The notes beneath the pieces are model-generated. The model did no database searches, was not told the DNA's origin, and worked only from the letters and a program-made list of their open reading frames with translations. Positions 6,716 through 14,330 of a DNA stretch of 20,585 bases are shown piece after piece; position 1 is the stretch's first letter, and each line of letters begins with the position of its first letter. The stretch is from a virus: positions 1 to 20,585 of IMG/VR virus record IMGVR_UViG_3300009285_006550; one strand, 5' to 3'. The translations under genes and the position numbers were made by a program.

Positions 6716-9661
6716 CTACGCTCCGCGCGCAGTCCGCCGTTGGTACTCGACCGTCACTGCCTGCAGCACGAAGTACTGCACGTTCGCGCCTTCCAACTTC
6801 AGGCGCAACCGGGGGCAAGCGTAGCCCGCGGGAATGCCCATCCGCTTGTTCTGCGTCACCACCCCGAGATCCGTCCACGCCACATTCTTCCCGACCGAGA
6901 CGTACAGGTGCAGATCGTCGGCCGAGGCCTCGGGAACCGTCCACTGGCCGGAGACCCAGACGTCCAGCGGGTTCACCATCTCCCCGGGCTCCGCCACCAG
7001 CGGCGGCAGCTCGATCCGCACCTCGCCATAGTAGGCGCTGGCGGACGACCCGGCGGCGTCCCCGTAGTTGCCCGCCGGCGCGTTGTCGGGGAAGTACGAG
7101 CTGTCCAGCATGGTCACATATTGGCTGTACAAGCCGGTGCCCGTGGGCACGTGCCACTTCAGCATCGTCAGGATGTGGGAGTGCTCCGGGCCGAAGTTCC
7201 AACTCCGCAGGCCGATCCGGCCGATGCCCAGGCGCCTGATCTCCCAGGTGTCCGTCTCTGGCTGCCAGCAGGTGCAGTAGCCGCGCGCGCCATCCATGAT
7301 GTAGAAGCGCCCGTCGTGCCAGCAGACCATCGGGTACGGGATGTTGCTCGGGGTCAGCGTCGCATCCACCGGAGGCGGCATGTCCTCGTTCTCGTACGTC
7401 CACGCCGCGAACTCCCGATAGCTGACCACCTGGCGCACCGTCGAGCCGTCGAACAGTTCCCAGCCGCTGCGCCCGGCCCACATGACGCCGTGGGGGCTGG
7501 TGGCGACGTGCATGCCCACCACCCCGGCAGCGCCCGGAATGGGCGTCACTCGCCAGTCCGCCTCGCCGTACCCCGTCACCAGGAAGGCGCTGTCCTCCTT
7601 GAGCACGATGAGCTGGTCGTGCCAGGACACGAGCGCCATGATCGGCGCCGACGATCCCACCGAGATCCTGTTCTCGGTCGGCCAGTACCAGGGCGACCCC
7701 AACTCCGAGTAGAAAAGCACGTTCTCAAGGTTGGATAGCTCGATGCCGTAGTACAGGAAGCCGCCCCCGGAGCCTTCGCCCGCGCCGGTCTGCGCGTAGG
7801 TGAACTTTGTGGTGCTCGGGACCGAGGCCACGCGAAAAGCACCGTTGAAGGTGCTCGGCACCGGCAGGTGGATGATGACCCAATCGCCCACAGCCAACTC
7901 GTGGGCCACGGTCGTTGTGATGGTGACGACGTTCGCCGCGCGCACGGCGCCGGTCGGCGAGGCAGCGATCGTGCGGTTCTGCCGGTAGCTCTCGCTGGTC
8001 TCAGAGATCCCGGCCATCCAGAGCCGGTCACGGTGCTGGAGCATGATGTTGCCGCGAGGCGGCAGGGCATGGTCGAAGGCGGCAGGCTCCCCCAACTCCT
8101 CCTGCGGGGTGTTGTCAATGTACGTCGTGGTGGTGTTGTCCGGGATGGTGCAGAGCAGTTGGTAGTCGGTGCCGCGGACGCCGGGCTCCAGGGAAGCGAT
8201 GAAGGCGCGGTAGAGGCGGCGATGGTTGACGCGGGGGACGAGATCGGCGGCGATGGTGGCGAGGTCAATGTGGCACTCGCTGATGCCGCCGGCGAGGGCG
8301 GCGGCGGAGATGTGGATGCGGGCGTCGGCGGTGCTCTCAACCAGGGTGATGCTGTTGCCGCCGGTGCCGGTCGCGCGCGCTGTCAAGGTGACACGCGAAC
8401 CAACGCTGGCCCACGCTGCGCTCACAGTCGGGTGGGCTGGTGTGAAGACCGAGACGCCACTGGTCCCTTCGGTTTGACCCGTATTGATGGCCGACCTCAG
8501 GACCCGGTACGTGACCTTCGCGTCGAGCGCCGCGTCCACAGACCAGCCACAGATGACATCGTACGGCAGCACCGTGAAACCACCAGCTTGCACGATGGTC
8601 AGGTCCACAAAGCGATACACAATCCCATCTATCGTCAGCGTGTCAAGGTGGGTCGGGGGCGTCGTGCTGGTCTTCGGCTCGACGTACGCCGTCGCCGCCG
8701 CGTACTCCACATCCACGTCCAGCACCGGCCCCGGCATGCTGTCCGCCCGGTCATCGCCCACGACGCCCCTGAACGAGTATCGCCCCTGCACCAGCCTGTT
8801 CCCCGCACCGGTCGCGTCCGCCGCCCCTGTCGGAGCCGCCTGCGGCGTCTGGAACCCCACCGCCAGCATCTTCGTCCCGTCCCAATAGCTCGTCGGCATC
8901 CCGTACGTCCACACCGGATCAACGCCCGAGCACATGAACAGCACGTTCGCCATCTCGGCGAACCCACCAATGCCAGTCAGCGGTGCCCACACATCTTCCT
9001 CGGCCTCGGCCGCGGTGTCGGTGTCCCACCAGCCCAGCTTCAACACTCCCGCGCTCGCCCAGCTCGCGGCGCTGAACAGCCCATAGCCGTACGCCCACTG
9101 CGCCGGCGTCTCCGACCAGTCCACATTCGCGTAATACACGTTGCCGAGTTCGGTGAGGACGAGGAGTTGGTCGTAGTCAGCGGACACGAACGGCAGGACC
9201 AGCGTGGGGCGATCCGGCCGGCACCAGCAGGTCGTCATTGGCCCGCTGGAGTCATCCGCGCCTGTCTGGGCGAACGTGAATGTGTTAGCCGCCGGGGTGC
9301 CCGTGATCGCAAAGACCCCGTCAATCCCGAAGGCCCCGCTGCCATAGACGGTAATGATGTTGCCGGTGAGGAGGGCGTGATTGTACTCCGTGGTGCAGGT
9401 GACGACGTTGGTGGCGCGGACGGCAGAGGTGATGTCCACCTGCGTCGTCGCCGTGCCCACCTGCACGGGCATCTGCAGCCGCAGTTGGTTGCGGTGCCAG
9501 TAGGCTCGGCCGCGGCTGAACCGGCAGTTGCGGGCATCCAGCAGCAGGCCGCGCTCGACAAGCTCCTGCGGAACGAACGACTCGGGGTAGAGCCCCGACC
9601 GCTGGGGGTCCACACCCGAGAAGTTCTTGAAGACCAGTTTGTCGCGGTCTCCGTACGACAT
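6716..9661 (-). CDS. Large mosaic tail-tubular/DNA-stabilisation-like protein (981 aa)
   Basis: This is the longest gene here. The N-terminus (KNFSGVDPQRSGLYPESFVPQELV, then LLDARNCRFSRGRAYWHRN) and the repeated statements of a propeller-like body (DQLLVLTELGNVYYANVDW, RDRLWMAGISE, YSELGSPWYWPTENRISVGSSAP, DQLIVLKEDSAFLVTG, DGRFYIMDGARGYCTCWQPETDTWEIRRL) resemble tail-tubular protein B / P22 gp10-type stabilisation proteins, which close the portal and form the tail nozzle. It is longer than T7 gp12 (about 790) because of insertions: a beta module at 81-139 and again at 573-634, and a VTLTARATGTGGNSI-type phage module around 335-462. The gene follows the adaptors by three bases, as expected for that function. 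Start ATG 9661 is clear. The assignment is by architecture and position, and sequence similarity must be tested. Confidence 0.75.
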   Translation of the reverse strand: MSYGDRDKLVFKNFSGVDPQRSGLYPESFVPQELVERGLLLDARNCRFSRGRAYWHRNQLRLQMPVQVGTATTQVDITSAVRATNVVTCTTEYNHALLTGNIITVYGSGAFGIDGVFAITGTPAANTFTFAQTGADDSSGPMTTCWCRPDRPTLVLPFVSADYDQLLVLTELGNVYYANVDWSETPAQWAYGYGLFSAASWASAGVLKLGWWDTDTAAEAEEDVWAPLTGIGGFAEMANVLFMCSGVDPVWTYGMPTSYWDGTKMLAVGFQTPQAAPTGAADATGAGNRLVQGRYSFRGVVGDDRADSMPGPVLDVDVEYAAATAYVEPKTSTTPPTHLDTLTIDGIVYRFVDLTIVQAGGFTVLPYDVICGWSVDAALDAKVTYRVLRSAINTGQTEGTSGVSVFTPAHPTVSAAWASVGSRVTLTARATGTGGNSITLVESTADARIHISAAALAGGISECHIDLATIAADLVPRVNHRRLYRAFIASLEPGVRGTDYQLLCTIPDNTTTTYIDNTPQEELGEPAAFDHALPPRGNIMLQHRDRLWMAGISETSESYRQNRTIAASPTGAVRAANVVTITTTVAHELAVGDWVIIHLPVPSTFNGAFRVASVPSTTKFTYAQTGAGEGSGGGFLYYGIELSNLENVLFYSELGSPWYWPTENRISVGSSAPIMALVSWHDQLIVLKEDSAFLVTGYGEADWRVTPIPGAAGVVGMHVATSPHGVMWAGRSGWELFDGSTVRQVVSYREFAAWTYENEDMPPPVDATLTPSNIPYPMVCWHDGRFYIMDGARGYCTCWQPETDTWEIRRLGIGRIGLRSWNFGPEHSHILTMLKWHVPTGTGLYSQYVTMLDSSYFPDNAPAGNYGDAAGSSASAYYGEVRIELPPLVAEPGEMVNPLDVWVSGQWTVPEASADDLHLYVSVGKNVAWTDLGVVTQNKRMGIPAGYACPRLRLKLEGANVQYFVLQAVTVEYQRRTARGA
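7760..7945 (-). repeat. Beta module copy 2 in the large tail protein
   Basis: This encodes residues about 573-634: VRAANVVTITTTVAHELAVG, then FNGAFRVASVPSTTKFTYAQTGA. It matches the copy at 9245-9421 in the order Arg-x-x-Asn-Val-Val-Thr, Thr-Thr, His-x-Leu, Gly, Asn/Asp-Gly-x-Phe, Phe-Thr-Phe/Tyr-Ala-Gln-Thr-Gly-Ala. Divergence at many residues shows it is an old duplication or a separately acquired module. Confidence 0.8.
8276..8659 (-). other. Inserted phage tail module (VTLTARATGTGGNSI type) in the large tail protein
   Basis: This encodes residues about 335-462. It opens with THLDTLTIDGIVYRFVD, continues through VTYRVLRSAINTG and VFTPAHPTVSAAW, then SRVTLTARATGTGGNSITLVE and ends ISAAALAGGI. 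I recognise this order (a 'titidG' strand, AIN..., HP.V.A, TLTAR..G..GNSI, LAGG) as a module that recurs in unrelated phage tail and fibre proteins. It sits between sections that look like the propeller body, consistent with insertion. Confidence 0.55.
9245..9421 (-). repeat. Beta module copy 1 in the large tail protein
   Basis: This encodes residues about 81-139: VRATNVVTCTTEYNHALLTG, then IDGVFAITGTPAANTFTFAQ and TGADDSSG. It is the counterpart of the module at 7760-7945. The pattern (TT..H.L..G..I.V.G, NG.F.I, T.FTF) is one that profile searches of phage proteins sometimes label as E1 FCCH-like. Confidence 0.8.
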
Positions 9662-9664
9662 GGT

Positions 9665-10561
9665 TTACCCCGCTGCCTGGCGCCGGCCCGGGTCGCCCAC
9701 AATGCCATCGGCAGGCCGCCCGGTGCCGTACCGCGACTTCAGGACCTCCATCCGCTGCCGGAAGTGAGCCATCTGACGGTCAGCCTCCCCGCGCTCCAGA
9801 GCCTGCTCCCGGCACCTCGCGACCGCCCAATCCATCAGGAAGCCGTAAAAGACGGGCCCCAGCAGCGGGTCCTCGTCGCCAGCGATCTGCCCCTTGAACA
9901 GGTGAACCATGCGGCCGCCGGTTCCGGCCGCGGTCCCCGAGTTGATCGTCAGGGTGTCGGCCGTCGGCGCCGTCGCCATCGTCCAGGTCCCGTTCGGGGT
10001 GCCCGCGCTGCCCGTCATGCCCTCGATGGCGATGGGGTCGCTGGCGTTGTCCACGGTCGTCAGGCCGTGTGTCGGCACGGTCAGGATGGTCCCCGCCGCC
10101 ACCAGCGACGTGATCGCCCGTACCCGCATCGGCTTGCGGACATAGTAGATCTGGTAGACCAGTGAGTCGGGGTCCACACCACCCGTCATGAACACGATCT
10201 GGTCGCCGACGATGCTGTAGAACGGCTTCGTCTTCGCCGGCGTGAAGTAGATGTTGCTGAGCGTGGCTTGCAGGTTCAGGGTCTCCAGCCGCCGACAGAT
10301 GATCCCGCCGAGTGTCACATACCGCTCGCGCAGGAAGTCCGCCGGCAGGCCGTAGGAGAACACGGCTGTCGTGACCACGCCGTTGCAGATCTCCGTGAGG
10401 GGGAACATGGCGGCGTCCAGCCCCTCCTCGTTGGCCACGACCATCTGCGCCTCGTTCAGCCAGCCGTAGATTTCGCTGTCCTGCCAGCGGTCAGCGGCCG
10501 GCTCCCCAAGGCGGAACCGGCAGGTAGCCAGTAGGGTCTTGCTGATGTCTCCAGCGGCCAT
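9665..10561 (-). CDS. Head-tail adaptor-like protein C with inserted beta module (298 aa)
   Basis: The gene encodes 298 residues and starts at ATG 10561, overlapping the previous stop as TAATG. It matches the upstream 216-residue protein at the same places: DSEIYGWLNEAQM (28-40), GLPADFLRERYVTLGG (71-86), TKPFYSIVGDQIVFM (111-125), YQIYYVRKPM, DWAVARCREQALERGEA (244-260) and the ending RYGTGRPADGIVGD. This is the layout of portal-binding adaptors such as P22 gp4 and T7 gp11: helices, a small beta core, then C-terminal helices. Between the YYVRKP strand and the C-terminal helices sits an extra beta module (about 146-220) absent from the paralogue. It is likely a connector or nozzle ring subunit. 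Paralogy is visible in the sequence, while the exact ring position is unknown. Confidence 0.75.
   Translation of the reverse strand: MAAGDISKTLLATCRFRLGEPAADRWQDSEIYGWLNEAQMVVANEEGLDAAMFPLTEICNGVVTTAVFSYGLPADFLRERYVTLGGIICRRLETLNLQATLSNIYFTPAKTKPFYSIVGDQIVFMTGGVDPDSLVYQIYYVRKPMRVRAITSLVAAGTILTVPTHGLTTVDNASDPIAIEGMTGSAGTPNGTWTMATAPTADTLTINSGTAAGTGGRMVHLFKGQIAGDEDPLLGPVFYGFLMDWAVARCREQALERGEADRQMAHFRQRMEVLKSRYGTGRPADGIVGDPGRRQAAG
9902..10126 (-). repeat. Beta module inserted in adaptor C (third copy)
   Basis: This encodes residues about 146-220: RVRAITS..GTILTVPTHGLTTVD, IAIEGMTGSA, PNGTWTMATAPTADTLTI. The pattern THGL, I.I.GM.G, NGTW and T.T.T is the same as the two modules in the neighbouring 981-residue protein, with more divergence. 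It lies exactly in a loop where the 216-residue paralogue has only a short connection. Confidence 0.65.
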
Positions 10562-11211
10562 TATGAAGCCCTCCGATCACCAGCGATGCCCTCGAACGGC
10601 AGGCCGCTGGAGTGACGACTGTTGATGACTTCGCAGCGCCCGAGATACTCGCGGAAGAGCACCTCGGCCTCTTCCACCTCAGCCCGGGCCTCCCAGCACC
10701 GCATGACCGCGAAGGTCTCCAGGAGGCCGTCGTACTCCTGGGGCAACTCCGGGTCAGTGGCGGTCGTCAGGTCGGCCGGCGTCCTGAAGTAGTACAGACA
10801 ATAGTTCCCTGCCGTCTTCGTCCCCGCACTGATGTACAGGGCGTTGTCCCAGATGTAGTAAAAGGGCTTGCCCTCAGTGGGGTTGAGGTTCGGGTTTCCT
10901 ACCAGGTCGTAGAGCCGATGCACCTGCCAGCGGATCGCCTGGACCTCCGTGGCGATGCCGACATGGTAGGTCAGGGCGCGCTCGCGCAGGAAGCGCGTCG
11001 GAAGCACGTACGGATTTGCGTCGAGCGTCAGCGCCGCCGTCTCGGTGTGCATCATGGAGCCCAGGGCAGCGTCGTTGAGCTGGATGCACAGGTCGCGCTG
11101 GGCCTCGTCCAGGAGGTCGAGGATGACGTCGTCCGCGACGGCCTGGGATGATAGCGAGTTCACCCGCGCTCTCACGCGGGCGATGATCTGCAGGGTCCTG
11201 GCGTTTGCCAT
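10561..11211 (-). CDS. Head-tail adaptor-like protein B (216 aa)
   Basis: The gene encodes 216 residues and starts at ATG 11211, two bases after the previous stop. Its length is closest to T7 gp11 (about 196) among the three adaptor-like genes, so it is the best candidate for the ring that docks directly on the portal. Visible parts are an N-terminal helix pair (ARTLQIIARVRARVNSL; DDVILDLLDEAQRDLCIQL, 27-45), YVLPTRFLRERALTYH (68-83), KPFYYIWDNALYIS (115-128), YCLYYFRTP and C-terminal helices DGLLETFAVMRCWEARAEVEEAEVLFREYLGRCEV (161-195). The ending SSGLPFEGIAGDRR parallels the end of protein C. The order of these elements is shared with its neighbours, which supports tandem duplication. The adaptor call rests on fold-level resemblance plus position between capsid and tail genes. 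Confidence 0.75.
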   Translation of the reverse strand: MANARTLQIIARVRARVNSLSSQAVADDVILDLLDEAQRDLCIQLNDAALGSMMHTETAALTLDANPYVLPTRFLRERALTYHVGIATEVQAIRWQVHRLYDLVGNPNLNPTEGKPFYYIWDNALYISAGTKTAGNYCLYYFRTPADLTTATDPELPQEYDGLLETFAVMRCWEARAEVEEAEVLFREYLGRCEVINSRHSSGLPFEGIAGDRRAS

Positions 11212-11213
11212 CG

Positions 11214-12512
11214 TTATGTCACCCTTCCGTCGCGGCGAACGGCTGTCACGCCGCGGGAGTTCAAGTAGTTCTGACGGTCGCGCTCCATGGCCTCAAGGTA
11301 GATGGCCAGGCAGGCCTGCGCGCGCTCGATGTCGCCGACGTGCCGGAAGGCCTGGTACATCGCGTAATCCACGAGCAGGGCGCTCAGATGGCAGGGCAGC
11401 GTCGGCACGTCGGAGTCGCCCACCATGGCCAGCGGCGTCTGCAGTGCCCAGACCTCGATCTCGTCATCGGCAACGGCAGGGGTGGGGTACAGGGCCAGCT
11501 CCTGGCCGTACCAGGCGTAATAGCGCGGGGTGCTGGCGGTGGTGTCCAGTTCGGCCCGTGCGATCTCCTCGGCGGTCGTCAGGGCGGTCAGCTCGGCCCC
11601 GGCGTACGTGACGTACTGGATGCGGAGGATGCCAGGGTCGAGGGTGTACCGGCGCTGGGAGATCACGCTGTCGAGTTGGATGCGCAGTTGCGTCCAGAGG
11701 AGATCGGCGTCGAGGCGGTAGATGGCCTGCTGCACCCACTCCTGGACGTTCTCCTTGAAGACCGTGTGGAGCGACTCCTTGCTGAGGAGCCATTCGGCCA
11801 TCGCGGTCTGCACCTGCCCGCAGAGCTGGCCGAAGTTCATGCAGACGCCCGAGGTGGACGAGACGACCGCCACGACGATGACGCCGCCAGCGGGAGCCGT
11901 GACGACCCCTGTAGCGTCCACGGTAAGCGAGTAGGGGTTGGCCGCCACGTAGCGCGATGAGACCTGCACAGAGACGGTGTAGGTGCCGGCGTCGAGGGCC
12001 CACTGCGCGGGGAAGAGGCCGTTGGCGTTGGAGGTCTGCGGGGCGAGGCCGGCGACGGTGACGCGGGCGCCGGCGACGGGATCGCCGTTGTCGTCCTTGA
12101 CGAGCAGGGTGACGTTGAAGGTGCCTGTGCCGAAGGCGCCGGACTCCCAGGAGCCGAGGCCGTGGATGGCGGAGAGTTCCACGTCCACATCCTCAGGGAT
12201 GGTGTTCAGCAGCTCGGCCCGGGCCGCGGTCCAGTCGGCCTCCGTCAGGACCGTCATGGCCGCGTCGTCGCAGTCGGCGTCCGTGGCCTTGATGGCGATG
12301 CTGTTGGCGTTCATGTCGGCGGCGGAGAGGGTGACCAGGACGCCGAAGTCCGCGATGAGCGCAACCGCGAAGGCACTCTCGGGAGGGGCGAGCGCCCCGC
12401 CGTCTTTGGAGATGGTGACGGTGGGGCTGGTCGGGGCGAGTAGGGTGACGTGATCGAGGGCGTCGTACATCGGGATGGGGATGGCCTGGGCGACGCCCTT
12501 CTGGAGTGCCAT
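11214..12512 (-). CDS. Adaptor-like protein A with N-terminal beta/Ig-like extension (432 aa)
   Basis: The ATG at 12512 follows the upstream TAG directly, with AAAGGGG nine bases before it. The N-terminal 220 residues are not adaptor. Residues 1-95 read TVTISKDGGALAPPESA...VLVTLSAADMNANSIAIKATD, a beta sandwich pattern found in many phage baseplate and virion proteins. Residues about 131-203 (FNVTLLVKDDNGDPVAGARVTVAGL, TSNANGLFPAQWALDAGTYTVSVQ) look like a carboxypeptidase-regulatory/Ig-like domain. Residues about 225-432 carry the adaptor layout: VQEWVQQAIYRLDADLLW (256-273), YTLDPGILRIQYVTYAG (289-305), TPRYYAWYGQELALYP (328-343), EVWALQTP, then helices HLSALLVDYAMYQAFRHVGDIERAQACLAIYLEAMERDRQNYLN. 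It is the first and largest of three tandem adaptor-like genes. The extension could face outward as a decoration or collar. Confidence 0.72.
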   Translation of the reverse strand: MALQKGVAQAIPIPMYDALDHVTLLAPTSPTVTISKDGGALAPPESAFAVALIADFGVLVTLSAADMNANSIAIKATDADCDDAAMTVLTEADWTAARAELLNTIPEDVDVELSAIHGLGSWESGAFGTGTFNVTLLVKDDNGDPVAGARVTVAGLAPQTSNANGLFPAQWALDAGTYTVSVQVSSRYVAANPYSLTVDATGVVTAPAGGVIVVAVVSSTSGVCMNFGQLCGQVQTAMAEWLLSKESLHTVFKENVQEWVQQAIYRLDADLLWTQLRIQLDSVISQRRYTLDPGILRIQYVTYAGAELTALTTAEEIARAELDTTASTPRYYAWYGQELALYPTPAVADDEIEVWALQTPLAMVGDSDVPTLPCHLSALLVDYAMYQAFRHVGDIERAQACLAIYLEAMERDRQNYLNSRGVTAVRRDGRVT

Positions 12513-13076
12513 CTACGTGACCCCTTTCAGGTGGGGACCGCTGCGGTAGAGGAGGCCGTGCTTCGGGCGGACAACCGGTAGCACCGGGGCCAGCGTCGGC
12601 TCTGGTTGCATCTCCGGTCCTCCTGCGACGAGCCACGGATTTCCAGGGAGATCAACTTCAGTTCCTATATAGGCCACAATTCCGGTGTCATCCCATTCAT
12701 ACGAGATGGTCCAGCGCCCTGCCGGGTCATTCCACCACAGCCATCGCTCATTTGCGGTCCCCTTGTGGAGCACGAAGCACTTCTTGCCGTAGTGCGTGCC
12801 GTCCTCAACGAACGTACCCCGGCAGGTCGGATCGCCCGGCTGAGTTCCGATGGTCCGCCATGCTTCCGGCATCTTCTTCCCCTTGACCGTCTTCGCTGGA
12901 ACCTTCTGCAGCGTCGGCGCCGGACCAATGCTCCTCTCCGCCACCACCGGCTCCAACACGGGAGCCTTCGGCCAGTACGGCTGCGACAGATACGCCACTC
13001 CCACCACCGCCACCAACAACACCAGCACCGCCAGCAGCCAGTCCGTCTTTCTCTTCCCGTCACCTCGCGTACTCAT
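12513..13076 (-). CDS. Small membrane-anchored protein of unknown function (187 aa)
   Basis: I start at ATG 13076. A GTG one codon earlier is equally readable, and GGAAGG lies upstream. The N-terminus is strongly basic (STRGDGKRKTD), followed by one hydrophobic span WLLAVLVLLVAVVGVAYL (about 13-30), giving an N-in/C-out single-pass topology or an uncleaved signal anchor. The outer part has a Pro/Val-rich spacer (PKAPVLEPVV...GPAPTLQKVPAK), a pair of cysteines (CRGTF and KKCFVLHKG) framing a small Trp-rich domain (ERWLWWNDPAGRWTISYEWDD), and a Pro-rich tail. I do not recognise it. It sits between capsid and adaptor genes but does not look like a virion core component. A hairpin and a 133-base gap precede it. 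Internal virion, host-modifying or superinfection-related roles remain open. Confidence 0.7.
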   Translation of the reverse strand: MSTRGDGKRKTDWLLAVLVLLVAVVGVAYLSQPYWPKAPVLEPVVAERSIGPAPTLQKVPAKTVKGKKMPEAWRTIGTQPGDPTCRGTFVEDGTHYGKKCFVLHKGTANERWLWWNDPAGRWTISYEWDDTGIVAYIGTEVDLPGNPWLVAGGPEMQPEPTLAPVLPVVRPKHGLLYRSGPHLKGVT

Positions 13077-13096
13077 CACGTCAACCGCCTTCCTCG

Positions 13097-13114
13097 TATA
13101 GTGACGCGAGTATA
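13097..13114. promoter_or_regulatory. Quasi-palindrome between capsid and membrane-protein genes
   Basis: TATA, then a 10-base core (GTGACGCGAG on plus), then TATA. The ends are symmetrical and the centre only partly so. On the minus strand it includes TATACT and TATACG, but no good -35 box is correctly spaced. It could be an operator or part of a weak promoter for the membrane protein, or chance. Confidence 0.25.
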
Positions 13115-13124
13115 CCCCTTCTCA

Positions 13125-13167
13125 GAGAGGCCGGGGAGGGGAGGTGAGACCCTCCCCGGCTCCTCTC
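13125..13167 (-). terminator. Stable hairpin after the major capsid gene (no U tract)
   Basis: An 11-bp perfect inverted repeat (GCCGGGGAGGG at 13130-13140 and its complement at 13150-13160) surrounds a 9-base loop. Five further pairs (13125-13129 with 13163-13167) follow after a small bulge. It lies 46 bases beyond the capsid stop. No T run follows in either direction, so it may act as a partial terminator or an mRNA-stabilising 3' hairpin for the abundant capsid transcript. Confidence 0.5.
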
Positions 13168-13212
13168 CACTTGCAGGCGCTCCGGCCACGGACGCCTACA
13201 CCACCACATACC

Positions 13213-14289
13213 CTACGACAGGAACGGGCTCAGGTCAGGCGACTTCGCCACCCAATCATCGCTCGTCACTTCCATGTCCGGGTCAATCCCGAAGATGCGC
13301 CCCTGGTTGCGCCGGTTCGTGCAGCCCACAGCGCCCCAGAAGTACAGCTTGTTGATGTAGTTCTCGTAGTCCAGCGACGAGCGCCAGCCCTCAGCGTCCC
13401 AGGACATGTTGCGCCCCGGCTGGTACATGAGCTGCAGGTTCTTCGGCTGCAGGAAGAACATCTGGTGTCCCTTGCAGCCGTCCCGGTCGCCGCCGTCCTC
13501 ATCGAAGGCGTCGCACAGCGCGGCCTCCATGTACAGGTCGTCCGTCACCGGCACGCTCAGGACGTGGATGGCATCGAAGCCCCAATTCACCACCTGGTTC
13601 GTGCGGACAGCGCTGACCTGATCGTTCGCCTCGAGCTGCTCGGCGAGCCGGTCATAGACCGCCGTGCTCGTCACGATGTAATCGGGCTTGCTGCCGGAGA
13701 TGTTCTGAATCGCCCGGATCATGCGCTTCACGTTGTCCAGCGAGGGAGCGATTGGGGCCGTCACCGTGTCGTAGTCGGGCTCGGTGATGATCGAGCGCCA
13801 CTGCGGGACATCCGCGATGCCGATGTTCGCGTAGGGCGTCGAGTCATTGACGGCGTCCGCAATGCTCCACATCGCCTTGCCCGTCTTGGGCGTCCACAGC
13901 GCGGGCGCCAGGATCTTCTCCTTCATCGTGGCCATGGCACTCCGAACGTACATGTCGAAGTAGCTGGCGATCTTGCGGGGGTCGTTCTGGTTGGCCTCGA
14001 TGTCGGCCTTCCACAGAGACACCGGCACGTAGGTCTTCATCCAGGACAGCTTCGCCTTGGTGGCGATCTCGCCACTCTCCGTCAGGTCCAGTTGGTCCTT
14101 CGTCTCGTACCACGCGCCGGTCAGGCGCGCATACTCGATGTCGAAGACGATGTCCACGCCACCGATTGCGCGCTGGTACTTCTTCATGTACTTCAGGGTC
14201 GGGGTGTCGCGGTACACGATGTCCTGGACTGCCTTCTCCAGCCAGAACTCCTGCGTCAGGGCGTCGAAAGTGCTGTATGGGACGGCCAT
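13213..14289 (-). CDS. Major capsid protein (HK97-fold candidate)
   Basis: The gene encodes 358 residues from ATG 14289. It follows the scaffold gene by 41 bases and precedes a strong hairpin, the usual place of a major capsid gene. The sequence begins AVPYSTFDALTQEFWLEKAVQDIVYRDTPTLKYM and has an early beta region (GVDIVFDIEYARLTGAWYETKDQLDL), a likely spine/E-loop stretch (MKTYVPVSLWKADIEAN), an A-domain-like segment (PDYIVTSTAVYDRLAEQLEA; NWGFDAIHVLSVP) and a C-terminal strand set (LYFWGAVGCTNRRNQGRIFGID). These elements resemble capsid proteins of short-tailed and related phages in which a replaceable beta-tongue and a VTST/ADP strand are seen. No protease gene lies nearby, so capsid maturation probably relies on the separate scaffold. 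Family-level placement needs a profile search. Confidence 0.85.
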   Translation of the reverse strand: MAVPYSTFDALTQEFWLEKAVQDIVYRDTPTLKYMKKYQRAIGGVDIVFDIEYARLTGAWYETKDQLDLTESGEIATKAKLSWMKTYVPVSLWKADIEANQNDPRKIASYFDMYVRSAMATMKEKILAPALWTPKTGKAMWSIADAVNDSTPYANIGIADVPQWRSIITEPDYDTVTAPIAPSLDNVKRMIRAIQNISGSKPDYIVTSTAVYDRLAEQLEANDQVSAVRTNQVVNWGFDAIHVLSVPVTDDLYMEAALCDAFDEDGGDRDGCKGHQMFFLQPKNLQLMYQPGRNMSWDAEGWRSSLDYENYINKLYFWGAVGCTNRRNQGRIFGIDPDMEVTSDDWVAKSPDLSPFLS

Positions 14290-14330
14290 CTGATCTCACC
14301 TGTCCTTGATGGGGCAGGACGCGCTGGCGA

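Noticed and set aside
7868-10165. A 765-codon open frame on the plus strand
   Set aside because: It is antisense to the tail and adaptor genes, is rich in Arg/His/Pro/Gly with no domain pattern, and is explained by high G+C content.
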